Assembly (NCBI GenBank): GCA_900074725.1
Contig: LT598455.1
Location: 621,802-685,801, forward strand
DNA from: Lachancea dasiensis
Lineage: Eukaryota > Ascomycota > Saccharomycetes > Saccharomycetales > Saccharomycetaceae
DNA length: 64,000 bases
Direction: 5' to 3'
In this document: in pieces, positions 18,490 to 31,282 of the stretch
How the letters are laid out: each line of letters begins with the position of its first letter
Numbering within the stretch: position 1 is the stretch's first letter
Program-made: the position numbers and the translations under genes
The notes under the pieces: model-generated
Database searches by the model: none
Told to the model about the DNA's origin: nothing
Seen by the model: only the letters and a program-made list of their open reading frames with translations

Positions 18490-20036
18490 ACTCTAACAAA
18501 CGCTTTCAGATTGCTCTCAAAGTGAAACAAGGTATCTAGTGGATTAGCCCAGGACCAGCTTGCCACCATATATACATATACAAATACCGATGTGTAAGGT
18601 CGGATTTACGAAACTTTAGTGATGACGGATTGATAAATAACGCTCACCGACGACAGAAAAATCCACAAATGATTTTGAAAGCAGATGAAAGCCAGTAACT
18701 GTAAATCAACCGCAGATATCCGCAACGATACATTTTCCAGCTCTAAATCAGGACTATGTGTAGCGTCTATGTCTTGATGCTTTACATTGATTGCTTCTCT
18801 GGAAACTAATGATAGATTGGGCACTCAATGATGACAAGAGGGCCGGAAGCAAGGTGGAAGCACATAGTTGTAATATTTATCAATAGCTTGGAGGGCGCGT
18901 ATGACTGGGAGGTAGATAGTTGTGATAAAAAACCAGATAAATATCGGCATATTATAAACAAAAGGGAACTGGGGATGCAATTACTCTAGAAGCACCATCG
19001 TGCCATAGGGCCACGCAAGCACCTCGCAAACCCTAAACTATTATATATACGTGGCTTTGCTAGGAAACAAAAGTAAACAGTTCCGCACCATGTGTCAGGG
19101 CCCAAGTGTTTTCCGGTGGCCATCAGTGGTTAGCCACATCTTTAACGCGTACAAGCGGCGCAGAAACTCTATGTGACATCCGGCGTGATGAAGAAGATCG
19201 CGATTGCATTCTAATGGCACCAATCAGATCAAACTATGCGTGATCTCGTACCTTATACTCTAAATTTTTGACGCCGCTTAACTGGTGATTTTGAACAGGA
19301 AAGGTGAACTTCAAGGCAGAAGGGCCCTTAAAAGTTTTTGAATTTGGGATTTTTGCCATCGAAGGCGCCATTATCAAGTTGGCTGCAGATGTGCAGTACA
19401 TTGTAGTGGGTTATAAATACGAGCGTGGCCGCTTCATTCGCCACACATCCCATTCCAAACGTCACTTCAACTACTGGGACGGCCTTTGAGCATGTTATAT
19501 ATTCTAATGTCGAGCAACATCATTTTGTACCATACTGTCACGGATGACATGACTTTTCTCTCAAGCCCTCTGACATCAATCGGCTATGCGATAGGTCATC
19601 TGCGGAAACCTCAAAACATATTCTCCGACTTAACCTTGCCCCGGCAACGCTGTGATTGGACGACTGTACCTTTAACCCTCAGTGTTCTTCCAAGAACAAA
19701 GTGCTGACGCTCTGTATTTATCTTTAAGTGCGCCCATGCTGAGGCACGCCCAAGCTGGACATGAGCAAAAAGGACTTCTGATCCGGCTGTATATTGTATC
19801 AGGGTCGGTTCAGGGTTCGCTATACAAATCGGGTAGGATACTACACCATACCAACGAGTTTAGGTTTGCACAATCTACGGTCTGACTGCGTGGCAACTAC
19901 ATCTAAGAGACAAAGAAACGAAACACCGGCTAACCATCCAAATGCGCAGAGAACCCACATCGAGGTGCTACCAGAAGGATATTAGTTTTCATTCTCTCTC
20001 AACTCTTACAAATATTTTAATGCCGTAAAAACTACA

Positions 20037-20064
20037 AAACGTGCAATCAAACGTGCAATCAAAC
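20037..20064. repeat. 12-base tandem duplication
   Basis: AAACGTGCAATC occurs twice in direct succession followed by AAAC. It is located about 450 bases upstream of PUT2 and has no known meaning. Confidence 0.75.
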
Positions 20065-20187
20065 TTCAAATTGTGACAATACATATTGAACTGCCAGCTC
20101 TTTCGATCTTCCAACCGCGTATCCAGCTGCTTTACTGCTGAGTTTGGTATCTCGAGTCGCTCGGCACCACCGATAGTTTTCGACGTT

Positions 20188-20203
20188 CGGACTTGGGTTT
20201 CCG
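20188..20203 (+). promoter_or_regulatory. Put3-type site CGG-N10-CCG upstream of PUT2
   Basis: CGG ACTTGGGTTT CCG is an exact CGG-N10-CCG palindrome, 312 bases before the PUT2 ATG. In S. cerevisiae the zinc-cluster activator Put3 binds this spacing in PUT1 and PUT2 and activates them when proline is present. A TATATAA at 20296-20302 lies between it and the gene. Confidence 0.8.
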
Positions 20204-20295
20204 CATTCAATTTACACCGCGGCCACTGATAGTGGTTGATCGGTAGAGTCAGCAAAACACATACCTAAAAGCAGTTGGAAGCGATCTTCAAATGG

Positions 20296-20302
20296 TATAT
20301 AA
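20296..20302 (+). promoter_or_regulatory. TATA element of PUT2
   Basis: TATATAA about 213 bases upstream of the chosen PUT2 start and 93 bases downstream of the Put3 site, a normal arrangement for an inducible TATA-containing yeast promoter. Confidence 0.5.
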
Positions 20303-20415
20303 CGACCACAGGAGTCTTGCAAGTGAGCTTAGCGCTTTATGACGATTGGGTGAATAGAGTCTATCACTTTTGTGTTATACTCACGAGACTTATTACACGG
20401 TCACTTTTATTTTAA

Positions 20416-22236
<1,821 letters not shown>

Positions 22237-22937
22237 GACCTGGCTTATCCCAATGTACATAATCAACTATCTAAGAGAGCGAGCCACGCACTAAGAAGCT
22301 CTAATGTGAGGGCCGTTTAGTTTACATCAAAATGGTCGGTAAAAAAACTCGAAAAAGTCTCCAATATTTTTTTGCTACAATTCTGGCCTGACTGGGGTTT
22401 CTATCAATCAAATTACTCACTTGCATCGCTATGATTTACTTCCATTGCGAGCCCCATTTATCATTTTCCAGTTTTACCGTCTGGCTAGTCAACAAATCCT
22501 TTAAGGTCTCATACCTTTGTACGATTTGCTTTAAATAAATGTACCCATATATAAAAATTAAGTTCCCAGAACTCCTATGAGAGTCATATCACAACGACTT
22601 TTGAAAGGGACAAAAAACCCATTAGCCTTTTTAGCTACTTGCAAGCCCTACAATTATATTTTGTAGACTGCAGGGACCCAATAGTGGCTTCTTTTTTGTG
22701 CAGAATACACGGTGCGAAACTCCAATAAGTGCAGTTGCCGGCGTGTGGCGAGCATTTTTGGTGGAACTAAAGAGTCATAGTCACCAAAAGCGCGTTTTGC
22801 GGGTACTTGCTTCAGCTTTAGCCAATTAGGAAAAGATACAGGCTTGAACTTTTGATACAGGTAGTTAGGGTGCTTTTCTCGAGTTTATCGTGCCTCTCAA
22901 CCCCATCTGCTTCTGGAAAGGAGAACGGTATACAGCA
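22237..22937. other. Intergenic region PUT2 / SSD1
   Basis: 701 bases with the PUT2 3' end and the SSD1 promoter and leader. T-runs near 22365 and 22690 are notable. I see no gene; a GTG-started in-frame extension of SSD1 back to 22890 is not conserved. Confidence 0.5.
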
Positions 22938-25900
22938 ATGAGTTCTTCTTCTGATAGAGGCCAGTCTAATGAGAGCGGTGATAAGTTCATCGCCACGACA
23001 AGTGGCGGTCGAAACAACCCGAAACAGATCCATATTGCACACAGACGGTCTGCTAGTGAACTAACCAATCTCATGATTGAACAATTCACTCTCCAGCGGC
23101 AGCTGGAGATCGTGCAAGCCCAACAGCAGCAACTGATTGCTCAGCAACAGATGGCGCATCAACCTGGTCAATTTCCTGCAGGGATGGCTGTCCCTGGTCA
23201 CGGCTCGTTCGTGCCCCAGCCACCCCATCCGATGTACAGCAACACCGTAACCCCTTCGCCTTCTACTCAGAATAGCAGAAGCCGGTCCCACTCCAGGAAC
23301 AATTCCGGCTACTATAATAACAACGAATTCGCTCCACCGTCAGGAGGTCACCGGAAAACAGCATCTCAATCCGGAGTGTATGGCCACAACCGTAGGCACT
23401 CGCTTGGTCTAAACGAGGCCAAAAAAGCCGCTGCTGAGGAACAGGCCAAAAGAGCTAGCAGTGGCATTGCTTTCAAGATTGAAGACGTGGAAAGCTTGGA
23501 TTCTGAAGGACGTCTTGTGTCCGATCCAAGTGAGCAGTCCGGATTCAAGTTTCCAACTTCCCCCGTGGAAAATCTTAAGGGTAACACTCCTCAAACAGTC
23601 AGAAACAGCAATGTCTCTCCTCAAAGGTCGTACCAGTTCCCTCCTAGTAAGGAGAACAGTGACGATTTTACTCCGGTGAATACCCCCCGTAGAAATTCAA
23701 ACGCTAAGGCCAAGGATGCTCTAGGCATCAATACCAACTGGCGTTCCCAGCAGCAGGCACTACAACCGCCCCAGCCAACGCCTTCGCACGCACAACAATC
23801 CTTTTCTTATCACAAGAAAAGCTTGTCTCGGGAACATTCGTCCTTCGGTGGGCTGGAACCGCCACCGGTCTTTCAACCTGGCCATAGGTCTCGCAACTCA
23901 AATTTGTCAACCCACAGTTTTTCATCCAACAATACTAGCGGAAATCAAAATGGTCGGAAATCTCTATTTGCTCCATATTTGCCACAGGCTAACATTCCTG
24001 AGCTAATCGAAGAAGGAAGATTGGTTTGCGGCATTTTAAGGGTCAACAAAAAGAACAGATCTGATGCTTGGGTTAGCACTGATCGCATTCTCGATGCAGA
24101 CGTTTACATTTGTGGTTCCAAAGATCGCAATAGAGCTTTGGAAGGCGATTTAGTTGCTGTTGAACTTTTGATGGTTGATGATGTTTGGGGTTCCAAGAAG
24201 GAAAAAGAAGAGAAAAAGAGGAGGAAGGACGCTAGCAGCCAGCAGGACATCCCCTTAAATAGCAACGAAGACTATCATAATGATGCTTCCGCTCGTACAG
24301 CTCCTGCTTCGAGCTCTTCCACGTCTTTAAATTCCTCCGAAAAGGGTGACCAATCATCACCCGCAAAATCAGGTAGCATCAAGAGAAAAGGCTCTTTGAA
24401 ACAACGGCCAACACAAAAGAAGAACGATGACGTTGAAGTTGAGGGCCAATCTTTACTTCTTGTTGAAGAGGAGGAGATTAGTGACACATATAGACCTCTT
24501 TACGCAGGCCATGTTGTCGCCGTGTTGGATAGAATTCCGGGCCAACTCTTCAGTGGTACATTGGGGTTATTAAGACCTTCTCAACAGGCCAACAGTGATT
24601 CTAACAAGCCTAACAAGCCTAAGATTGTTTGGTTCAAACCTACTGACAAAAAAGTGCCACTTATCGCCATTCCAACAGAACAGGCACCTAAGGACTTTGT
24701 GGAGAATTCTGAAAAGTACGCAAACAAATTGTTTGTTGCTTCGATTAAGCGCTGGCCTATTACCTCTTTACACCCTTTCGGAACTTTAGTCTCTCAACTA
24801 GGCGAAATCAATGAGCCAGAAACCGAGGTTGACGCGATTTTGAGAGATAACAACTTTCTTTCTGATGAATACTTAGACCCCCAAGACCGCAGCAAAGAGA
24901 GAACTACATTCCAGCCAATCGCGTTATCGGAGGATAATCTGAAAGCAAGAAAATTCTTTGAAAATGCTGTTGCAATCTCTGAGACAAATGATTTCTCTGA
25001 CTTAGCTTTGCACCTGCAAAAATTACCTGATGGTACTTTTGAAATTGGCTGCCACATTGTTGATGTAACTGCACACATCGAGGAAGGTTCGTCGCTTGAT
25101 AGAAGAGCACGTAAACGCTCGTCGGGCGTATTCATTCCACAGAAAGTAGTTCACTTGCTGCCACAAACTTTGAACGATGCTTTAATGTTGAAACCTGGTA
25201 AAGCTACCGCAACCATTTCGGTAGTATACCGTTTCAACACTAATTTCGATATTGTTTCCACTTGGATGGGCGAGAGCTTGGTCAACCCTACTTCCTCATT
25301 GACCTTTCAAGAGATAAACATGCAACTAACATCCGGCTCACCATCAAGCTTCGTTTCAACCATCGAAAAGGCAGCAACGGCTTTTTGTCAGAAGCGTTTG
25401 GCCTCGAAATTCGTATCTCTTCAGCCAGAACTGTCCTTATTGGAGAGCCTCGATGACGAAAGGGTTAAAGTTGACCTCAACATATTTCAAGTCAGTGCTG
25501 CAGCCTCCATCATTTCTGAAATTGAGCGTCAAGTGAACGGAACTGTGGCTCAAGCGATTTATGATAAACTTGGAGATTTAGCGTTTTTGAGAAGGCAATC
25601 TAAACCGATTGCCACCAAACTGTCTTCTTTTCAAAAGAAAGTCACGAAACTAGGACTCGATATTGATGTTACTAATTCTCAAACCACTTTAAGCTCTATT
25701 CTAAAGATCAAAGATTACAGCGTCCGCATGGGAATTGAGATCTTGTTGTACAAGACAATGGGTCGCGCGAAGTATTATGTTGCGGGAAAGGTTGAGCCAG
25801 ACCATTACGAACATTATGCTTTGAATGTGCCGCTGTATACACATTTCAGTGCCCCATTGAGGAGATACGCCGACCACGTGGTCCATCGGCAACTCAAATC

Positions 25901-26618
25901 TGTGTTGAACGGCACTCCCTACAAAGAAAGTGACGACTCATTGAAAATTACATCCGAGTATTGCAATTTCAAGAAGGATTGCGCTCATCATGCTCAAGAA
26001 CAAGCTATTCACCTTCTCTTGTGCAAGACTGTTAACGACATGGGAAATGCCACGGGCCAAATTCTGACGATGGCCACAGTGCTACAAGTTTACGAATCTG
26101 CTTTTGATATACTAATTCCTGAGTTTGGTATAGAAAAAAGGGTCCATGGAGATCAATTGCCACTCACTAAAGCTGAATACGATGGGAACGAACGCTTGCT
26201 CGAGCTTTATTGGCAAGCTGGGGTTGATAGTGCGACCTTTGTACCTGCAGATGAGAAGAATCCAAAGTCGTACCGTAATTCAATCAGAAATAAATTTAAG
26301 TCGGCCTCAAAAGAGATTGCCGCAGTTCAGTATCAGAAAAATGCGGCCTCTCAAGAGCTTCTAACTGATGAACTCTCAGAACAATTGCGCGATCTTCATA
26401 TTGATCCTCCCCTGTTGAACTATCCTAAGTGTGACGAAGGTGAAGATCCGTTGCAATGCTTTTTGTCTGGTGTTATGACAAGGCAGGAAAATGATAACAA
26501 CATTCAAGAAATTCGCGAGCTGCAACAAGTTCCCGTTTTATTGCGGGCCGAGGTTGGCATGGCTTTGCCATGCTTATCCGTTCGAGTGCTGAATCCATTC
26601 GTTTCTCGAACCGGTTGA
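22938..26618 (+). CDS. SSD1: Ssd1, mRNA-binding translational repressor (inactive RNase II fold)
   Basis: A 1226-residue protein closely similar to Ssd1 (YDR293C). It binds mRNAs of cell-wall and growth proteins and represses their translation under control of the kinase Cbk1. The first 330 residues are low-complexity (Gln, Asn, Ser) and contain Cbk1-type HxRxxS sites: HRRSAS, HSRNNS and HNRRHS, with the related HRKTAS. Cold-shock-like and RNB domains follow. The RNB region (about 680-1040) keeps HIVDVTAHIEEGSSLDRRA but lacks the aspartate cluster of active Dis3-type nucleases, as in S. cerevisiae. The start is the ATG of MSSSSDRGQ. Frame and length look intact. Confidence 0.97.
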   Translation: MSSSSDRGQSNESGDKFIATTSGGRNNPKQIHIAHRRSASELTNLMIEQFTLQRQLEIVQAQQQQLIAQQQMAHQPGQFPAGMAVPGHGSFVPQPPHPMYSNTVTPSPSTQNSRSRSHSRNNSGYYNNNEFAPPSGGHRKTASQSGVYGHNRRHSLGLNEAKKAAAEEQAKRASSGIAFKIEDVESLDSEGRLVSDPSEQSGFKFPTSPVENLKGNTPQTVRNSNVSPQRSYQFPPSKENSDDFTPVNTPRRNSNAKAKDALGINTNWRSQQQALQPPQPTPSHAQQSFSYHKKSLSREHSSFGGLEPPPVFQPGHRSRNSNLSTHSFSSNNTSGNQNGRKSLFAPYLPQANIPELIEEGRLVCGILRVNKKNRSDAWVSTDRILDADVYICGSKDRNRALEGDLVAVELLMVDDVWGSKKEKEEKKRRKDASSQQDIPLNSNEDYHNDASARTAPASSSSTSLNSSEKGDQSSPAKSGSIKRKGSLKQRPTQKKNDDVEVEGQSLLLVEEEEISDTYRPLYAGHVVAVLDRIPGQLFSGTLGLLRPSQQANSDSNKPNKPKIVWFKPTDKKVPLIAIPTEQAPKDFVENSEKYANKLFVASIKRWPITSLHPFGTLVSQLGEINEPETEVDAILRDNNFLSDEYLDPQDRSKERTTFQPIALSEDNLKARKFFENAVAISETNDFSDLALHLQKLPDGTFEIGCHIVDVTAHIEEGSSLDRRARKRSSGVFIPQKVVHLLPQTLNDALMLKPGKATATISVVYRFNTNFDIVSTWMGESLVNPTSSLTFQEINMQLTSGSPSSFVSTIEKAATAFCQKRLASKFVSLQPELSLLESLDDERVKVDLNIFQVSAAASIISEIERQVNGTVAQAIYDKLGDLAFLRRQSKPIATKLSSFQKKVTKLGLDIDVTNSQTTLSSILKIKDYSVRMGIEILLYKTMGRAKYYVAGKVEPDHYEHYALNVPLYTHFSAPLRRYADHVVHRQLKSVLNGTPYKESDDSLKITSEYCNFKKDCAHHAQEQAIHLLLCKTVNDMGNATGQILTMATVLQVYESAFDILIPEFGIEKRVHGDQLPLTKAEYDGNERLLELYWQAGVDSATFVPADEKNPKSYRNSIRNKFKSASKEIAAVQYQKNAASQELLTDELSEQLRDLHIDPPLLNYPKCDEGEDPLQCFLSGVMTRQENDNNIQEIRELQQVPVLLRAEVGMALPCLSVRVLNPFVSRTG

Positions 26619-26941
26619 TGTATGTGCCAGTACAATACCCAAGCCCATCAAAACAAACAATTTTGCATTCATTCGTTTTAGTCCATATATCGCTTAGGCT
26701 CTCATTTTTTGACTTATATGTACATTAGTTTAAATGACCAGAGAACTGAGTTCGATCGATTTGAGAAACATGTCCTCAGACCATAGGATTGTGTTTTGCT
26801 TCATGGTATATTATTGGCTTGAAAATTTATATCACTATGTTCTTACCTGACATGCCTAGGTAATTGAGAAGATCACTTGGAATTCATATTGTTTGGTCTA
26901 AGCGCCATTAGCGAGCCAGAAGCTTCATACAGGACAATCCC
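26619..26941. other. Intergenic region SSD1 / RRF1
   Basis: 323 bases between tandem plus-strand genes; SSD1 terminator and RRF1 promoter. Nothing further recognised. Confidence 0.5.
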
Positions 26942-27652
26942 ATGCTAGCTAGACATTCGTTAACAAGATCATCTATTTTCATTGGCCACCAGTTTAGACA
27001 ATTTCACTGTACTTCCTTGGTGTGGAAGAAAGCCAGTAAGAAAACTGGAAAAGTGAAGAACGGCGACGACGAAGAGAAATTTGAGATTGTCGATCTGAAA
27101 CAATACATTCAAAGGGCAACTGTTGGATTTGACAAGAGTCTAGAGCTTCATAAAAAATCTTTGAATGAGCTAAGATCTGGTACTTCTAATCCTAATATTT
27201 TTGACAAACTGAAGGTGGGCAAAGATGGTTCCAAATTCACGGATTTAGCCACTACTTCTACAAAAGGTAAAAGTAGTTTAGTCGTTACTGTTTTTGATCC
27301 CAAGGATACAAAATCCATTATAAGTAGCATTATGGCTGCAGGTTTGAATTTAAATCCCGAGAGGATTCCAAATAATGAGCAACAGCTGAAAATATCACTT
27401 CCACCTCCTACTACCGAAACCCGGAAGCAAATGTGCAAGAAACTAAAAGAAGTGTTCGAAGAGTACAGAAATTCTGCCAATAAAAATTCTCTGGGTCATG
27501 TTCGCGCAGAAATCTTAAAAGAACTGAAGAAGATTGACAAGAAGAACGATTCTGTGAAAAAGATCATTCAAGATCTTGAAAAACTCCACAAGGAATATAC
27601 AGGTAGACTTCAAGATAGTTTTAAACAGGCGGAAAAAAGTGTTCTCGGTTAG
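26942..27652 (+). CDS. RRF1: Mitochondrial ribosome recycling factor
   Basis: A 236-residue protein of the RRF family that splits post-termination mitochondrial ribosomes, needed for mitochondrial translation. The N-terminus (MLARHSLTRSSIFIGHQFRQF) is a good presequence. The RRF fold follows from about residue 50: helix SLELHKKSLNELRSG, the beta domain with LVVTVFDPKD, and the long C-terminal helices KQMCKKLKEVFEEYRN and KNDSVKKIIQDLEKLH. The matching gene is YHR038W, with the expected neighbours SSD1 and MSC7. It converges on MSC7 with a 63-base gap. Confidence 0.95.
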   Translation: MLARHSLTRSSIFIGHQFRQFHCTSLVWKKASKKTGKVKNGDDEEKFEIVDLKQYIQRATVGFDKSLELHKKSLNELRSGTSNPNIFDKLKVGKDGSKFTDLATTSTKGKSSLVVTVFDPKDTKSIISSIMAAGLNLNPERIPNNEQQLKISLPPPTTETRKQMCKKLKEVFEEYRNSANKNSLGHVRAEILKELKKIDKKNDSVKKIIQDLEKLHKEYTGRLQDSFKQAEKSVLG

Positions 27653-27715
27653 TACGTACTCATATATATACACAAAGTCCTAAAAGTGATAGACACTCTA
27701 AAGTTAAGTACACTC

Positions 27716-29644
27716 TCATGCATTTCTTGCCAAAGACAACAAGGCTTTAATTCTAGTCCACACTGATCTGGTATAGGAGCCAGTATTAAAGCTTTTGACG
27801 AACTTCCAAGCAGATCGATTGCTTCTAATTGGATAATCAAGTGGTTTGGGAATTTGGGTAGATACGAAGGGTAACTTGTCGTAACATACACTTTTGGCAT
27901 TGCAGAGTCCCGTGAGACCCTCTTCACCACCAAATTTACCGTAACCAGAACCGTTTATGCCACCAAAAGGAAGTTGGCAAACGTAGAATGTGGCAAAATC
28001 ATTAATGGCCACATTTCCAGTGTGCAAGTGGTCAGCCACAAAGTTACACTCGGCATACTCCTGGCCAAATATGGACCCACCAAGGCCAAATGGTGCTGAG
28101 TTAGCTAAACGAATACAATCTGCAGTATCTTCTGCGCGCATCATGGTTAAAACAGGTCCGAAAACTTCATTTTGGGCAATGCTCATTTCAGGCTTCACAT
28201 CTACCAAAAGAGTGGGCTGAAAATAATGGCCCTGTGGGTAGTTGGGGTGCTTGTAACGAGAACCCCCGTGGAGGAGGCGGGCTCCTTGTTTCACCGCTTC
28301 TTTGATCATATATTCAAGCTGCTCGAACCTATTATCCGATATCATGGCACCCATGTCAACATCTTCTAGATTATCAATATCTGATCCAAGCCTTAATTTT
28401 CCAATCCTGCTTTCAAGAATTGACACCAAATCATCGTAATTTCGAGCTGAGACGATTACTCTTTCAATCCCGATACAATTTTGACCAGAGGACTGAAAGG
28501 TGCCGCGCATAATGATGGAAGAAAGTGCATTCAAGTCTTTAACGGAGTCTAGACAGATTAAAGCGTCTTTACCTCCCAGTTCAACACATACGGGCGTTAG
28601 ACTTTTGGCTGCGGCTGTTAAGACATGATGGGCCACTGGTTTGCTGCCAATAAAAGTCAAATGTTTTAGGCCCGGGTGTGAAGAATAGTAGTTGGCCGTG
28701 TTATCAGTAGCATCCGGAGGATTACAATAGCATAATTGAACTAAGTCGGGGTCGTAGCCACATGCTTCGAGGCACTTTCTGGTGATTGTAATAAAATATT
28801 CTGATGACCACACCACCTGTTCGGAGCATTTAATGACAATACCATTTCCAGTGAATATGGCCGCAATAATAGGCCCTAAAAGATTATGAAAGGGGTAGTT
28901 CCAAGAGACGAGGGCCCCCACTACACCCAGAGGCTCATACCTAACTTCTGCACCTTTGTACCATTTCATGAAGAAATTTGTAGGCCCAGGGCGCTTTGAG
29001 GGTTGAAGTGCTTTCTTCCCATGTTTTATAATCCATTGTAACTTCTCCAAGGTCACCAATATTTCGCCCATAGATGCATCTAACATAGTTTTGCCAGAAT
29101 CCCTACACGCAACGCGTGCAATGGAGTCTTGGTTTTTCAAAATGTAGTCTTGCAAAGAGACTAAAACTTTTGTTCTTTGGTCGAGGGAGGTTTCACGCCA
29201 TTTCAGCTGGGCTTTAGTGGCTCTAGATATTTGCACATCAATGTCTTGTTCGGTTTTCGGCAAAAGAGAACCCAAGACCTGACCAGTAGCAGGACAATAA
29301 CATTGAATGCGTTGATCACTGTCTACTTCGTTGATGGAGTTAGAAATCGAGTGCAGACGCTTTCCTTTCCAGTGTTTCTGAGCAGCTTCCGGCAACGGCA
29401 CTTCGAAATGAACCGGCCTGAATGCCTCTGTTCGAGTTGCGGGTAAAAGCCACTTGTATAATAGGTACGCAACAGCTAGCGTGGCAAGAAAGGTCGTGGA
29501 ACTTGTCTTTGTGACAGCTGGGCTGGTGGCCAGCGTGGTATGGTTAAAGTGGGTTTGCTGAGAGCGCATCCAGTCCGAGAAGTATTCTTGAACAGTGTGA
29601 TTCAGCTGCTGAAGCATTGACGAGTTCAAATAAATGTGTGACAT
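27716..29644 (-). CDS. MSC7: Msc7, ER aldehyde-dehydrogenase-family protein
   Basis: A 642-residue ALDH-superfamily protein anchored by a membrane helix near residues 50-66 (TTFLATLAVAYLLYKWLLP). Catalytic elements are intact: VCVELGGKDALIC with the general base Glu, and the nucleophile Cys in SSGQNCIGIERV near residue 388. S. cerevisiae Msc7 (YHR039C) is 644 residues, located at the ER, and was named for altered meiotic sister-chromatid recombination; its substrate is not established. A CACGTG at 29763-29768, 119 bases upstream, may bind Cbf1. Confidence 0.95.
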   Translation of the reverse strand: MSHIYLNSSMLQQLNHTVQEYFSDWMRSQQTHFNHTTLATSPAVTKTSSTTFLATLAVAYLLYKWLLPATRTEAFRPVHFEVPLPEAAQKHWKGKRLHSISNSINEVDSDQRIQCYCPATGQVLGSLLPKTEQDIDVQISRATKAQLKWRETSLDQRTKVLVSLQDYILKNQDSIARVACRDSGKTMLDASMGEILVTLEKLQWIIKHGKKALQPSKRPGPTNFFMKWYKGAEVRYEPLGVVGALVSWNYPFHNLLGPIIAAIFTGNGIVIKCSEQVVWSSEYFITITRKCLEACGYDPDLVQLCYCNPPDATDNTANYYSSHPGLKHLTFIGSKPVAHHVLTAAAKSLTPVCVELGGKDALICLDSVKDLNALSSIIMRGTFQSSGQNCIGIERVIVSARNYDDLVSILESRIGKLRLGSDIDNLEDVDMGAMISDNRFEQLEYMIKEAVKQGARLLHGGSRYKHPNYPQGHYFQPTLLVDVKPEMSIAQNEVFGPVLTMMRAEDTADCIRLANSAPFGLGGSIFGQEYAECNFVADHLHTGNVAINDFATFYVCQLPFGGINGSGYGKFGGEEGLTGLCNAKSVCYDKLPFVSTQIPKPLDYPIRSNRSAWKFVKSFNTGSYTRSVWTRIKALLSLARNA

Positions 29645-29938
29645 TCTAAACGTTTCCAGCTACCACACAGGCGCAGGTAACGATTTGGAATACAGTGAAC
29701 GACTGCCTTCGGGTTCGTTTAATTAGAATGGTAAATAGACACAAGTCAAGAAAAAACATTTCCACGTGTACAAGTTTTAACGACGAGCTTCAACACGAAT
29801 AGCTACCAACTTGGTCCTGTAAATAATCTAAAGAACAATGTCTAGCGTTTTTATACATATCAAACCAAGGCCGGTCGTGTATTGACGTCTCCTGAAGCCC
29901 GGGAGGTGATCGTTTCTGAAACACGATCTTAAGGGCCT

Positions 29939-30447
29939 TTACACGGCATTCACATGAACTTCAGCAACTGGTTTAGTCACAGAGCCGATCAAAAGCTTGA
30001 CCACAGCGGATTTCTTCTTTTTCCCAATCTCTTCAAGCTCCTTCAATTCGCTCTGTACCTGGGTTTCGGCCTCCTTTTCCAAGCCACCGACTCCCCCGGC
30101 ATTTTTCGCCTCGTAGTCCTTGAGCTCCTGCTCCTTTTTCTGTTTGTAGGCGTTGATTTCCTCTGCAGCGTCCGACTTGGCTTGCTTGAGCTTTTCCTGG
30201 CGATATTGCCTGGCCTTAGAGACAATTTCGTGTGCTTCTTTTTCTGCCTTCAAGAGGGTAGCAATTCCGTTTGGTTGAGACTGAGAATCACTGTTAGTAT
30301 AGGGGAACATAAATTACGCGGGTTATAGCCTCAAGGGCAGGCCAGTTACCTGTGGTTTTCATTTCTCGACCGTTCTTATCTTGGTGATAAGGTCCCCGGC
30401 GAAAACACGTAAGCCGAAGCTTTTTCGTCAGAACGAGAACATACCAT
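29939..30447 (-). CDS. VMA10: V-ATPase subunit G, spliced (exon 1 is the ATG alone)
   Basis: Vma10 is the peripheral-stalk subunit G of the vacuolar proton ATPase. The gene is complement(join(29939..30280, 30445..30447)). Exon 1 consists only of ATG, followed directly by a GTATGT donor at 30444-30439. The intron is 164 bases, with branch point TACTAAC (30299-30293) and acceptor TTCTCAG ending at 30281. Splicing gives MSQPNGIATLLKAEKEAH, 114 residues, the same length as S. cerevisiae Vma10 (YHR039C-A), which also has an intron at this place. The protein is a long charged helix (EAHEIVSKARQYRQEKLKQ). An unspliced ATG at 30310 would give a longer, non-homologous N-terminus and is rejected. Confidence 0.95.
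30281..30444 (-). other. VMA10 intron
   Basis: 164 bases: donor GTATGT, branch point TACTAAC 14 bases before the acceptor, acceptor TCTCAG. It separates the initiator ATG from the rest of the coding sequence. Confidence 0.95.
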
Positions 30448-31282
30448 TGAATTTTCAGCTCGTTTATCTTAGTTTTGGCTCTTGAAGCTTGGTTGACAAC
30501 TTCTACCAGCTCACAGAGTCGAGTTTATCCTATCTTAAAGGGACAGCTTGTATGGTAATTTATTCAGATTTTATCGAATATGACTTCCAACTTTGTAACA
30601 TTGTACGTCAGGTTCATCGCCAAGCTGGTATAACCTTTATGGCAACGGACTTGGACCACTTGCCATCGATACTCATTGGCATGTATATTGGTATTGGGGA
30701 GGCATATGTGCTGACGTTCTAGCAGAATGCAGTAGGAAAGAACTACAGGGCTGTTATAAAAAGGGAAAAATGATGTACGCTTTAATTGTCTCCAAGGCAG
30801 CTTATCCTGGAAGTCTTTATAGGTCACAGGACTTCTGCTAGGTCTAGCTTATTTGACTAGATGGGGAAGGTCGTTCATTTTAGTGGTATACCACAGCAGC
30901 GCCATTATTGTATAAAGTGATCTTTTAGAAAAGGCCCCATTGCAGGAGTAGGCCAGGGAGTTCGGCGCAGACGTTGGGCATGCATGATTGAGACCATACG
31001 GAAATTTCAGCACTCTATTATTCAGCGCAGAATTGATATTCGTCTGGTTGTTGGGGGAAATATGAAGACGGTATAGGTCTATGGGGTTCAATTTGGCTTG
31101 TGAAATTTGCACATGTAGTAAGCTCCATCGCTAGACCAAATCAGCTTTCTAGCAATAGTAAAATAACAGTAATTTACAGCATTTTCCTCCATCACCTTCC
31201 GCCTATCACGATAAAGGTATTTTAAATAATCCCTACGCAAACAAAGTTTAACTCGAAGTCTGCCAAAAGAGGGCGTTGGACA

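Noticed and set aside
19304-19885. Several short plus-strand frames in the DPL1-PUT2 gap
   Set aside because: They use non-ATG starts or are short, overlap each other in different frames and lack recognisable motifs.
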